Assembly (NCBI GenBank): GCA_943324565.2 | Contig: CALPMC020000021.1 | Span: 1-37,673 of the forward strand | Direction of reading: 5' to 3' | Length of the DNA stretch: 37,673 bases | From: Chitinophaga pinensis | GTDB taxonomy: Bacteria > Bacteroidota > Bacteroidia > Flavobacteriales_D > Crocinitomicaceae | In this document: positions 16,783 to 24,895 of the stretch, piece by piece | Numbering within the stretch: position 1 is the first letter of the stretch | Layout: every line of letters starts with the position of its first letter | Notes under the pieces: generated by a model | Seen by the model: only the letters and a program-made list of their open reading frames with translations | What the model was told of the DNA's origin: nothing | Database searches by the model: none | Translations under genes and position numbers: made by a program

Positions 16783-17925
16783 TCACTTCTTAATTAGTTC
16801 GTTGTATGATATTAATGTGTTTTCCCAAACAATAACTTGATCAAACTTTTGAGCAACAATTTCACGGGATTGATTTTTCATTGATTGAATTATTGATTTA
16901 TTAGCCAAACAAAACAACATTGTATCCTTAAGTCTTTGTTGATCTTTTGGAGGAACTAAAAACCCATTTTTACCTTCTACAACAATTTCATCACAACCTG
17001 TTATTTCACTAGAAATTACAGGTATTCTCATTGCGTTTGCTTCAATTAAGGTTAGTCCAAAACCTTCACGATAGGATGGGAAGACAAAAATATCCATACA
17101 CATTAAAAAAGGTCTTACATCCTTTTGAAAACCAACATTAATTATCATAGGGTTTCTTTCAATCTCCGCGACTGTTTCTTGCTCCAACGGGTCTAATTCA
17201 TTTTCAAAAACTCCAACTAAAAGAAGTTTAACTTGGGGATAAGTTATAGCGATTTCTGCAAAAGACTTTACCAATTCATTGATTCCTTTGTCGCCAACAA
17301 ACCTGCCCACAAAACCAAATACAAAATCATCTGAGTGAATAGAAATTTTGTTTCTTTCTTCTTGAGCTTTAAATAAGTCAGGATCAAAATGAGTCAAATT
17401 TATACCATTCGGGCTTCCATCCCCAATAACTGTAATGTTTTTTTTCGTTAGTTCTTTTTTTGCTGTTTTTTTAACTCCATTACTTACTGCATATATATCT
17501 GTCGCGCAAAAACAAGTGATTTTTTCCATGAAGATTAAAAGATTTCTTTTAAATCCAAAAGTACCTTCATAGCGAAGTCCGTGTAAAAAATAAATTCTTA
17601 TTGGTCTTCTTGTGATTTTTGCAGCAATCAACGACAAGAAAGAACCTTTTGGTGTATTGCCATGCACTATATATGGTTTTTCTTTTAAAAATAAAACAAT
17701 AAAGGCGAATAAAGCTTTGAAATCTTTGAACAACGAAATCTCGCGTGCCATGGTTATTTTATGAGCAATTACATTGTCATTTTTTTGTGCATCCTCTAAT
17801 TTTTCGCCTGGTGAAGAAACAATATGTACATCAAATTCTTTCTTCAAATGTGTCAAGAGTCCTTTGAAAAAAATAAACGAAAGGGGAATTGTTGTAACGA
17901 CAAAAAATTTCTTTTTTTCAGGCAT
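16783..17925 (-). CDS. GT4-family glycosyltransferase
   Basis: GT-B fold retaining glycosyltransferase. The C-terminal donor domain shows FVGRFVGDKGINELVKSFAE and the ExxE-type motif EGFGLTLIEANAM, followed by PVISSEITGCDEIV. The N-terminal half has the acceptor-side pattern HGNTPKGSFLSLIAA. The nearest functional analogue may be PglA, which adds the second sugar onto bacillosamine, because the 4,6-dehydratase, the aminotransferase and the PglC-like gene follow directly; this is inference from context. The start is taken as ATG 17925, which overlaps the preceding gene by eight bases; a TTG just upstream is less likely. Confidence 0.9.
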   Translation of the reverse strand: MPEKKKFFVVTTIPLSFIFFKGLLTHLKKEFDVHIVSSPGEKLEDAQKNDNVIAHKITMAREISLFKDFKALFAFIVLFLKEKPYIVHGNTPKGSFLSLIAAKITRRPIRIYFLHGLRYEGTFGFKRNLLIFMEKITCFCATDIYAVSNGVKKTAKKELTKKNITVIGDGSPNGINLTHFDPDLFKAQEERNKISIHSDDFVFGFVGRFVGDKGINELVKSFAEIAITYPQVKLLLVGVFENELDPLEQETVAEIERNPMIINVGFQKDVRPFLMCMDIFVFPSYREGFGLTLIEANAMRIPVISSEITGCDEIVVEGKNGFLVPPKDQQRLKDTMLFCLANKSIIQSMKNQSREIVAQKFDQVIVWENTLISYNELIKK

Positions 17926-18790
17926 CAATTCCAGGTATTTTAGTATTTCTTATTGTTGTTAAAGCTTTTTCAAATTCTGTTTTTAAAAGGTCAGAAATTG
18001 TTTCTTTGCCTCGTCGTTTTTGTAATTGTTGAATATTCCCAGTAATTGCTAATGTTCTTACCACCAAAGATTTAAATCGAGATTTCGACAATAGCTTTAC
18101 TTTTTGATTGGAACCATATTTTCTGACCATTTTCCGTTCATTTTTGTAGGCTCGCAAAAGTTTATCCTTGGTGATATTTCCTTCTTCGCGATAGATGTAC
18201 AAATAATCAGAAATGGATTTAATTTTAAAATCATTATTTTTTGCTGCACGAATCCATAAATCTAAATCTTGAGCAATTTTCAATGATTCATCATACTGAT
18301 TTCGTTCATACCACGATTTTTTAGCTAAAATAGCTGCATGCACTACACCTAAATTTCTACTTACAATTGACTCGAAGTTTGGATACTCAAAATCTTGACC
18401 ACGAACACCTTGTATTTCCAAATTATTGGTAACAGAATAAACACCAGTTGTCACAATATCAAGGTTTGGATCTTCTTCAAAATATGCTAATTGTGTAGCT
18501 ATCTTGCTAGGAAAAATCAAATCATCTGCATCCATTCGTGCAATGAAATCATATTTGGCAATATTGGTGACCTCATTTAACCGACCAGCTAATCGTTTGT
18601 TTTTTCCATCAGAGATAACCCGAACCCGATCATCTTTTATGGACTTAGCAATTTCTAACGACTTATCCGTTGAACCATCATCAATTAAAATTAACTCCCA
18701 ATCTTTGTAAGTTTGGGCAAAAACGGAACGAATTGCATCAGTTAAGTATGCTTCAGCATTGAAAAAAGGGATTGCGATTGTTACAGCCAT
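17918..18790 (-). CDS. GT2-family glycosyltransferase
   Basis: GT-A fold inverting glycosyltransferase. N-terminus MAVTIAIPFFNAEAYLTDAI, nucleotide-binding DDGS at residues 37-40, and the metal-binding DxD in RMDADD at 86-90. The C-terminal third (AKNNDFKIKSISDYLYIYRE) is typical of capsule and O-antigen GT2 proteins. It overlaps the polymerase gene upstream by 10 bases and the GT4 downstream by 8. Donor and acceptor are unknown. Confidence 0.9.
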   Translation of the reverse strand: MAVTIAIPFFNAEAYLTDAIRSVFAQTYKDWELILIDDGSTDKSLEIAKSIKDDRVRVISDGKNKRLAGRLNEVTNIAKYDFIARMDADDLIFPSKIATQLAYFEEDPNLDIVTTGVYSVTNNLEIQGVRGQDFEYPNFESIVSRNLGVVHAAILAKKSWYERNQYDESLKIAQDLDLWIRAAKNNDFKIKSISDYLYIYREEGNITKDKLLRAYKNERKMVRKYGSNQKVKLLSKSRFKSLVVRTLAITGNIQQLQKRRGKETISDLLKTEFEKALTTIRNTKIPGIDA

Positions 18791-19860
18791 TCTAGATAAA
18801 TTTCATTTAATTCATAAGGAACTAAATTGGACATTTTACTGAGGTAAACAGCAAAAAACAATAAGTGAACTAATACGAAGCCGAATTTAACCCCATTGCT
18901 CTTAAAAAAACGAACATCCTCAAAAATTATAGGCCAAATTAAGGCATAACCAATAGCGAAATAATTTGTTAGTCGAATAAAATTAACGTCACTTCCAGTT
19001 AAGATTACAACCAAGTAAATAATGCCAGTAAAAATGGCTAAATTCAAATAGATGTCATACAAATAAAGGTTTTCTTCAGAAATTTCATTACGCCAACTAA
19101 TAAACAGAAGGGCTACCAAAACAAAAAAAGTTGCTAATAAGAATCCTCCGGTTGCACCTCGATCTTCATAAACTCCATATCTCGACTCAACATCTGGTGA
19201 AATTGAACTCAAAATCGTACTCAAAAAATAGAAAGCAAAAAACCCAATAAATAAAAAGAGCAAAACTCTTTTCGTTGAAAAAGGTAACACAATTATGAAA
19301 TAAAAAGGAATCATAATAAATGCAGTTTTATGAAACAGAGAAGCGATAAAAATGCAAATTAGGTATTTCACTATAGAACGATCCAGAATATATAACAAAC
19401 CGACTGTCGAAATTGCAACAGAAATCCCCTGTCTTCCAGCGTTGAAAAATAACAAATAAACACCTAAAGTAACGTAAATGAAAATTGAAATAATCACATT
19501 TTGAGTTAATTCCCTTACAACATAATAAGTTGGTATTACTGAAATGATAGCAATTAAAGTTAAAATCGACCAATATTTTGATGAAACAAAATAAGCAACT
19601 TGTTGTAAAAATAAATAACCTAATTCTACATTTCCTTCTATTTCAAAAATTGATTGTTCTTGATTACTTTTTGCAATAAACATACCAATATAATTGTTGG
19701 TATCAGTTCCAACAAAATTGGCCCGAAAACCAGCAAATAAAACTAAAATAATAGCGGATGAATAAAAAATTACAGTTTCTAAAGTTGGATTATCTCTTAA
19801 ATTATTAGATGCAAAAACAAGTAATAAAACAATAAATAAAATAGCAAAATAAACTAGCAT
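18781..19860 (-). CDS. EpsG-type Wzy polysaccharide polymerase
   Basis: Polytopic inner-membrane protein of 359 residues with about ten hydrophobic helices. The EpsG-family features are seen: FAGFRANFVGTDTNNYIGMF near residues 42-60, a helix-loop with FNAGRQGISVAIS near 134-146, and SLFHKTAFIMIPFYF after it. It would join undecaprenyl-linked repeat units on the periplasmic face. It is the only polymerase candidate in the operon and sits centrally among the glycosyltransferases. No O-antigen ligase (WaaL-like) was recognised. Confidence 0.85.
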   Translation of the reverse strand: MLVYFAILFIVLLLVFASNNLRDNPTLETVIFYSSAIILVLFAGFRANFVGTDTNNYIGMFIAKSNQEQSIFEIEGNVELGYLFLQQVAYFVSSKYWSILTLIAIISVIPTYYVVRELTQNVIISIFIYVTLGVYLLFFNAGRQGISVAISTVGLLYILDRSIVKYLICIFIASLFHKTAFIMIPFYFIIVLPFSTKRVLLFLFIGFFAFYFLSTILSSISPDVESRYGVYEDRGATGGFLLATFFVLVALLFISWRNEISEENLYLYDIYLNLAIFTGIIYLVVILTGSDVNFIRLTNYFAIGYALIWPIIFEDVRFFKSNGVKFGFVLVHLLFFAVYLSKMSNLVPYELNEIYLEWL

Positions 19861-21002
19861 CTATTACTTTCTTTATACAATAATGTTTGAATTACTTCAT
19901 AATGTGCCTCACAACGAATGATATTATGTGAAGTTCTAAGTTTTGATTTAGGATAAAACAATCTAACTAGTCCGTTTTTTGTCAATCTATTTAAATGAAT
20001 CAATGTACGATTGTATCCAAAATAAAAAGGAAAATATAGACCTTCTTTCTGCTTACAAAACTTCAACCATTCTTGTTCTAGAAAAGCATCATCGCTTATT
20101 TTCATTGACTTTTTAGCTACATCTTCTAATAATTTATCTCCTGAACTTTTCTCCATTTTTTGAATTCCAATTTTAGTTGCATGAATTGGGATAAACTTAA
20201 TTAAAGGTTTAACATCTCCAGAATTCCATTCTAATTCAATCACTAAACCTTGATTCCAAGAAGGATCTTTTTCACGAAATCCAAAAACAGAATTCCCTTG
20301 ACCATAAACTATCTTTTTATCCTTGTAATCATCAATTGTACCAACGCAATGTGAATGTTGACAAGTGACCAAATCGGCTCCTTTATCAATAAATTTTCGG
20401 CATTTTTTTTTCAAAAGTGGGCTTGGAAAAGCGTAGTATTCAACGCCACCGTGATAAATTACAATCAGGTAATCAACACTAGCTTTCGTTTTTTCAATTA
20501 AATCCAAATCTTCATAAGGGTCAAAGAAATTTGCACCATATTCGTTAGTAGTAGCAGTATTAAATTCTTGTTCAGCAAAAGCAATTATGCCAATTTTTAA
20601 ACCATTAACTGTTGCAATATAAGGTTCTTTGGCTTTTGATAAATCAGCGTCTGCACCCGTTGTGTCAATTCCAGCTTTCTTACATGTATCAATTGTATTA
20701 GCAACTCCCTCTTCTCCACAATCTTTGATGTGATTATTCGCTAGACTAAATAACCTAAAATTTGCTTGCTTCAAAACATTAATACATTTCGTTTTTGCAG
20801 AAAGAACTGGACCAGCTTTTTGAATTGGCTTTGGAGAATCGGTTAGAACAAACTCAAGATTTCCAAGAGTAAAATCTACTTGCTTTAAGTCAACTAAAAC
20901 GTCATTAAACAAATTTTCGACATCACCTGATTCAAAAAGAGATACCGTGTCATTAGTAGGACATATATCTCCAAAAATCATCATTTTTGTTTGATTTTCC
21001 AT
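19854..21002 (-). CDS. capA: CapA-family (poly-gamma-glutamate synthesis type) metallophosphatase-like protein
   Basis: PGA_cap-type protein with the calcineurin-like fold. Conserved blocks in order: FGDICPTNDT at residues 10-19, LGNLEFVLTD near 47, SLANNHIKDCGEEG near 91, YHGGVEYYAFPSPLL, and TCQHSHCVG with the metal-binding histidines, then GQGNSVFGF. In Bacillus, CapA/PgsA takes part in poly-gamma-glutamate capsule export; in mixed polysaccharide clusters its role is not settled. No signal peptide or anchor is visible, so it is probably cytoplasmic here. The C-terminal about 80 residues are a charged extension. A truncated copy of its 5' end lies at 21635-21736. It overlaps the polymerase gene by seven bases. 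Confidence 0.88.
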   Translation of the reverse strand: MENQTKMMIFGDICPTNDTVSLFESGDVENLFNDVLVDLKQVDFTLGNLEFVLTDSPKPIQKAGPVLSAKTKCINVLKQANFRLFSLANNHIKDCGEEGVANTIDTCKKAGIDTTGADADLSKAKEPYIATVNGLKIGIIAFAEQEFNTATTNEYGANFFDPYEDLDLIEKTKASVDYLIVIYHGGVEYYAFPSPLLKKKCRKFIDKGADLVTCQHSHCVGTIDDYKDKKIVYGQGNSVFGFREKDPSWNQGLVIELEWNSGDVKPLIKFIPIHATKIGIQKMEKSSGDKLLEDVAKKSMKISDDAFLEQEWLKFCKQKEGLYFPFYFGYNRTLIHLNRLTKNGLVRLFYPKSKLRTSHNIIRCEAHYEVIQTLLYKESNRC

Positions 21003-21057
21003 TAGTTTACTATTTAAAAGCTGAATTCAATTATTTAAAAAAATACGCTTAAATAAA

Positions 21058-21618
21058 TTAAAGATTTGGATAATTCTCTAAAATATGATAAAAATAATCA
21101 TTCATCTCTATTTTCTTATTTATAACATTGGCAGGGTTACCAATAACAACACTATCACATGGTATGTCATGATTTACAAAGCTATTAGGTGCAATAATTA
21201 CCCTATCACCAACTGTAATACCACCTATTAATACAGCATTACTTCCTATGTAAACAAAATCACCAATTGTTGGACAACCTGAATTTTTCTTTCCTGGTTT
21301 AACTCCTAAAGTTACCCCTGGTAAAATAGCACAATTATTACCAATTTTAACACCTGGATTGATTACTACATGACCGTGATGACCTAAATATAAACCATGA
21401 CCAATTTTTACTGAACTTGGTATTTGAAAACCAAAAATAAATGAAAAAAATTTCTTCATCAATTTACTTAAAAACCTTCGTATTCCAATAGATTGTTGTG
21501 CATTTCTTAAAAAGTATGTGTAAAGAAATCCAGGAATTACCAAACCTCTTAAAAAGCCATTATATCCATGAAGACCATAACGGATTAAATCTCTTTTAAT
21601 AATTTCTTTTTTTTTCAT
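21058..21618 (-). CDS. CysE-like hexapeptide acetyltransferase
   Basis: Left-handed beta-helix acetyltransferase of the serine-acetyltransferase type, commonly used in capsule clusters to O-acetylate sugars. Seen: VKIGHGLYLGHHGHVVINPGVKIG with the catalytic-type histidines, GVTLGVKPGKKNSGCPTIGD, and repeated hexapeptide steps to NPANVI. The start is placed at ATG 21618 (MKKKEIIKRDLIRYG), giving 186 residues. A longer frame reaching 21702 exists, but its extra 28 codons only read through the capA relic in another frame and match nothing, so it is rejected. It lies between the capA relic and the intact capA. Confidence 0.87.
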   Translation of the reverse strand: MKKKEIIKRDLIRYGLHGYNGFLRGLVIPGFLYTYFLRNAQQSIGIRRFLSKLMKKFFSFIFGFQIPSSVKIGHGLYLGHHGHVVINPGVKIGNNCAILPGVTLGVKPGKKNSGCPTIGDFVYIGSNAVLIGGITVGDRVIIAPNSFVNHDIPCDSVVIGNPANVINKKIEMNDYFYHILENYPNL

Positions 21619-21634
21619 AAGATAAATCATATTA

Positions 21635-21736
21635 TCAATAAAAATAAACATTTCCAGATTCAAAAAGAGATAAAGTGTCATTTGTGGGACAACCATCTCC
21701 AAAAAGAAATATTTTTGTTGTTGGTGTTTTAATCAC
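21635..21736 (-). pseudogene. truncated relic of a capA-like gene (5' end only)
   Basis: Reading from GTG 21736 gives 33 codons and then a stop. The middle (TKIFLFGDGCPTNDT, then SLFESG) matches the N-terminus of the intact CapA encoded at 19854-21002 (TKMMIFGDICPTNDT, then SLFESG); by hand alignment 18 of 24 residues agree, and the DNA is clearly related. The GTG overlaps the TGA stop of the upstream acyltransferase gene in a GTGA arrangement, the normal coupling seen across this operon. The rest of the gene is gone. Confidence 0.82.
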
Positions 21737-22818
21737 ATTCTGCTTTTAATACTTGAAAATTTATCTTTCATTCGAATGAATTTATTTTCAAAAAAATGAA
21801 AAGATAAATAGGAAAGTAAAATAGTTAAACCAAAAATTAGCAAGAAAACCAAAACATAATTTATATTGGAATCTTGCTGGAATTTACCTAAAAATTGAAT
21901 AGTTAAGAAAATTAAAATCGGGTGATAAATATAGATTCCGTAAGAAATTTTACCAAAAAAATCGAATACACGATTATCCAAATTGACAATTTTATTCTTT
22001 TCGGTAATCTGAGTTAAAATAACAATTACAGTAACTATCGACATAATTTCATGATCAATTAAAGCAGATGAAATTTGAAATTTATTTATAATCGCTAGAA
22101 ACAAAATGAGCCATGCAGCAATTGCAACATATTTATTTGTTAATCTAGCAATCCAAATTGATTTCTGAACAAACAAAATTGCAGCGATGCAACCGAGTAA
22201 CATGCAATAAAATCGAGTAGTTGTAAGTGTTATTAATGGTAATTTTAATGCAAACTTGCTACTTAAAACGTAACTTATATCTTTCAATAATATTAATGAG
22301 AAAGTTAGTAGAATTGTATAAAATAATAATTTTTTCGTGTCAATTTTAGAAAACCATGGCCAAAACAAATAAAACTGTTCTTCAACAGCAACCGACCATA
22401 AATGACCAATAAAAGGAAGTGTTTGTTCAATAATCAGTGGGACATTTGCCAACAAGAAGAAATAGAAAAAAAGCATTTTAGAATCAAAATCAATACTGAA
22501 ATACCAGTAAGTTAAAAGACACAAAAACACATAAAGAAAATACAAGGGCCAAATTCTCAATATTCTACGAATGTAAAAATTTGAAATGTTTATTTGATTC
22601 TTTTCGTTTGCTACTTTTTCTTTGAGTAACAAATAAGTAATCAAAAATCCACTTAATGTAAAAAACATCGTTACTCCTAATGAAGCAATATTTAACGAAC
22701 TCGGTAATTTTTTCAATCCGAATTGACCTAAGTCACCCAAAATATGGGCAAGCATAACACCAACCGCAGCGATTGCGCGAATACCATTTAATCCTTTAAA
22801 ATGAATTGCTTTACTCAT
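21733..22818 (-). CDS. OafA/YrhL-type membrane acyltransferase
   Basis: Acyltransferase family 3 protein with about ten membrane helices, which usually transfers acetyl groups from the cytoplasm to surface sugars. Signatures: NGIRAIAAVGVMLAHI at residues 11-26 with the conserved Arg and His, FYIRRILRIWPLYF near 82-95, and VEEQFYLFWPW near 143-153. 361 residues, the length of the membrane-only form without a C-terminal SGNH domain. It overlaps the upstream GT4 by eight bases, and its ATG-TGA end overlaps the capA relic start. Confidence 0.9.
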   Translation of the reverse strand: MSKAIHFKGLNGIRAIAAVGVMLAHILGDLGQFGLKKLPSSLNIASLGVTMFFTLSGFLITYLLLKEKVANEKNQINISNFYIRRILRIWPLYFLYVFLCLLTYWYFSIDFDSKMLFFYFFLLANVPLIIEQTLPFIGHLWSVAVEEQFYLFWPWFSKIDTKKLLFYTILLTFSLILLKDISYVLSSKFALKLPLITLTTTRFYCMLLGCIAAILFVQKSIWIARLTNKYVAIAAWLILFLAIINKFQISSALIDHEIMSIVTVIVILTQITEKNKIVNLDNRVFDFFGKISYGIYIYHPILIFLTIQFLGKFQQDSNINYVLVFLLIFGLTILLSYLSFHFFENKFIRMKDKFSSIKSRM

Positions 22819-23971
22819 TTACTATTTTTCTATACATCGTTTCAATTGTTTCAACATTCATTTGAATATCAAAACCTTTTGAAATAATTTTCTTTTTAGC
22901 CTCCTTCAAATCTACTCTTTTAAAGTTGATATTTTGAATTGCCTTTACCCAATAATTAACCTCAAAATTTGGAATAAAGGTCACCAATCCAAGTTCCATA
23001 TCCACTAATTTGGGAAAACCAGTATATAAAATACTTGGTAATCCTGCTGCTTGAGCCTCGACAGCAACCATTCCAAAACCTTCTTTCAAAGCTGGACCTA
23101 AAAAAACATCAAAGCTTCTGAATATTAATGGTACATCCGAACGAACTCCGATGTACTTAATTTTTTCAGTTAAACCGTAAGATTTGGCTTTAATAGTAAA
23201 TGCATCATAATAAGTTTGATCTTCAATTCGACCTGCTATCACAAAAATAAAATCAGAATTTACAGTTTGATAAACATTTAAAACATCCAAAAGAAAGTCA
23301 ATATTTTTATGCGCCACAATTCTTCCAACATTTCCAAACACAATTGTATTCGAAGTTACTACCCAAGATTTACGCATTGTTTCAATTTCAATAGTTGAAA
23401 TAGAAACATAAGCATCTACATCAATTGCATTATTTATAACAGCTGATTTTGAAGGAGTTAATAATCGATAATAAAACAAGCTTTTGTTTGCTTCTGGCGA
23501 ACATCCCCAAAAATTATCTGCATATTTTGCAATCAATCTTTTTTGAAATTGAAGCTCCAAATTGGAGGCAATTCTACTTTTTAAACTTCCTCTGAATTTT
23601 AAATCAGCGTGTGAATGAGCAATAACATGCTTAATGCCAGCTAACTTTGCAGCTTTGGCTATTACACCACATTTTGAGTTCATGTGTATGTGAACAATAT
23701 CAGGCACCCCTATATCAGCAATTAATTTTTGAAATGCTTTGATATAATTTTTTACTCCCAAATCCCATTGCGCAGGTATGTAATGAATATTCGAATCAGT
23801 CAGTAAAATTTCTTCATCAAAATCACCCTTTGGAATGCCTGAAGAAATTTTATAATTCACTAAAAAATCGAAATGGAAATCACTGGAAATTTGACGAAAC
23901 AAATCTATTAACATTACCTCTGCTCCACCTCTATTCATTGTCCCAACAACTTGTAATACTTTAATTTTCAT
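22811..23971 (-). CDS. GT4-family glycosyltransferase (EpsF-like)
   Basis: GT-B fold retaining glycosyltransferase. N-terminus MKIKVLQVVGTMNRGGAEVM is the glycine-rich acceptor-domain start typical of EpsF-like capsule enzymes, with VIAHSHADLKF further on. The donor domain has FGNVGRIVAHKNIDFLLDV and KEGFGMVAVEAQAAGLPSI with the ExxE-like pair. It starts three bases after the TupA-like gene ends. Sugar specificity is unknown. Confidence 0.9.
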   Translation of the reverse strand: MKIKVLQVVGTMNRGGAEVMLIDLFRQISSDFHFDFLVNYKISSGIPKGDFDEEILLTDSNIHYIPAQWDLGVKNYIKAFQKLIADIGVPDIVHIHMNSKCGVIAKAAKLAGIKHVIAHSHADLKFRGSLKSRIASNLELQFQKRLIAKYADNFWGCSPEANKSLFYYRLLTPSKSAVINNAIDVDAYVSISTIEIETMRKSWVVTSNTIVFGNVGRIVAHKNIDFLLDVLNVYQTVNSDFIFVIAGRIEDQTYYDAFTIKAKSYGLTEKIKYIGVRSDVPLIFRSFDVFLGPALKEGFGMVAVEAQAAGLPSILYTGFPKLVDMELGLVTFIPNFEVNYWVKAIQNINFKRVDLKEAKKKIISKGFDIQMNVETIETMYRKIVNE

Positions 23972-23974
23972 TTG

Positions 23975-24895
23975 CTATGAATTTGGGATTTCAAAGTAAG
24001 AACCAAGAATTTCGTCATATTCTGGAGGTGTAAAATCTGGCAACCCACTTTTTGGATAAAAAGTTAATTCACCAAAAATCACTTTCCCATTTACTTCATA
24101 AAAATCTACCCGAACAAACGGAAATTCAATAGCTAAATCTTGTGCTATTTCAATCATTTGATTCAAACAAGAGGGAGCATCGATGTTTATGTCTGGTCTT
24201 GGTTTTAAATCTTTTCCAAATGGTAAAATTTTCCAGTCTAAGTCATAGAAATTTTGAGCATGATCTAATGTCTCTCTTCCTTTATTTGCTTGAACAAATT
24301 TAGCTTTCCCATTGAAACAGAAAAATTTGTAATCCATTAATTGTCCGCTTTTGTCAGTCATAAATTCTTCTACCAAAAGACGAGGCTGCATATTTTTATA
24401 TGGCCACTCTCTACCTGGCCAAAAGATATTATTGTGCAACCAGACATTCATGATTTTTTTCCACCAAAACCAATTGATTTTCTTTTTGTCTGTGCAAATT
24501 AAATTCCATCCGCTTCCATGTGTAGCTTTTATAACGAATTTTTTAGGCAAACTATTTATATCTAAATTTTCAATGGAATCAACAGTGCAAATGACTTTAC
24601 TTAAAATAGATTCATACCCTTTCTGTATTAAAAAATCTCTCACCAAGTATTTATCTGCACAAATTGTTTGTAAAGGGTTAGGATAGTTTAATTTCAACCA
24701 TTGGAGCTTTTCACTGAAAGTAGTTGGATTAACCAAATTTGGTCGACGTCCAGCATAATTCTGGTATAAATTGATAATTGCCTCCTTGTCGGAAAAAAAT
24801 TTCAAACTTTTAATTCCTCTTTTTTGTTGTTGTAAACTCCAGATGTACAATAAAAAAGGATTAGTGTTTTTCAATCTTACTAAAAATTCTCTCAT
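23975..24895 (-). CDS. TupA-like ATP-grasp protein
   Basis: Protein of the ATPgrasp_TupA type, named after TupA of teichuronopeptide synthesis in alkaliphilic Bacillus. Seen: NPTTFSEKLQWLKLNYPNPL near residues 56-75, ADKYLVRDFLIQKG near 80-93, the ATP-binding lysine region FVIKATHGSGWNLI near 119-132, LVEEFM, DYKFFCFNGKAKFVQ, then VRVDFYEVNGKVIFGELTFYPKSG with the metal-binding acidic residues. In capsule clusters these proteins are often annotated as glycosyltransferases, but the fold is that of a carboxylate-amine ligase, so joining an amino acid or peptide to a uronic acid is the more informative possibility. 306 residues, normal length. Confidence 0.87.
   Translation of the reverse strand: MREFLVRLKNTNPFLLYIWSLQQQKRGIKSLKFFSDKEAIINLYQNYAGRRPNLVNPTTFSEKLQWLKLNYPNPLQTICADKYLVRDFLIQKGYESILSKVICTVDSIENLDINSLPKKFVIKATHGSGWNLICTDKKKINWFWWKKIMNVWLHNNIFWPGREWPYKNMQPRLLVEEFMTDKSGQLMDYKFFCFNGKAKFVQANKGRETLDHAQNFYDLDWKILPFGKDLKPRPDINIDAPSCLNQMIEIAQDLAIEFPFVRVDFYEVNGKVIFGELTFYPKSGLPDFTPPEYDEILGSYFEIPNS

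Noticed and set aside
21619-21702. 28-codon N-terminal extension of the CysE-like acetyltransferase
   Set aside because: The extension reads the capA relic in a different frame, shows no resemblance to acetyltransferases, and the family start MKKKEIIKRDL begins at ATG 21618.
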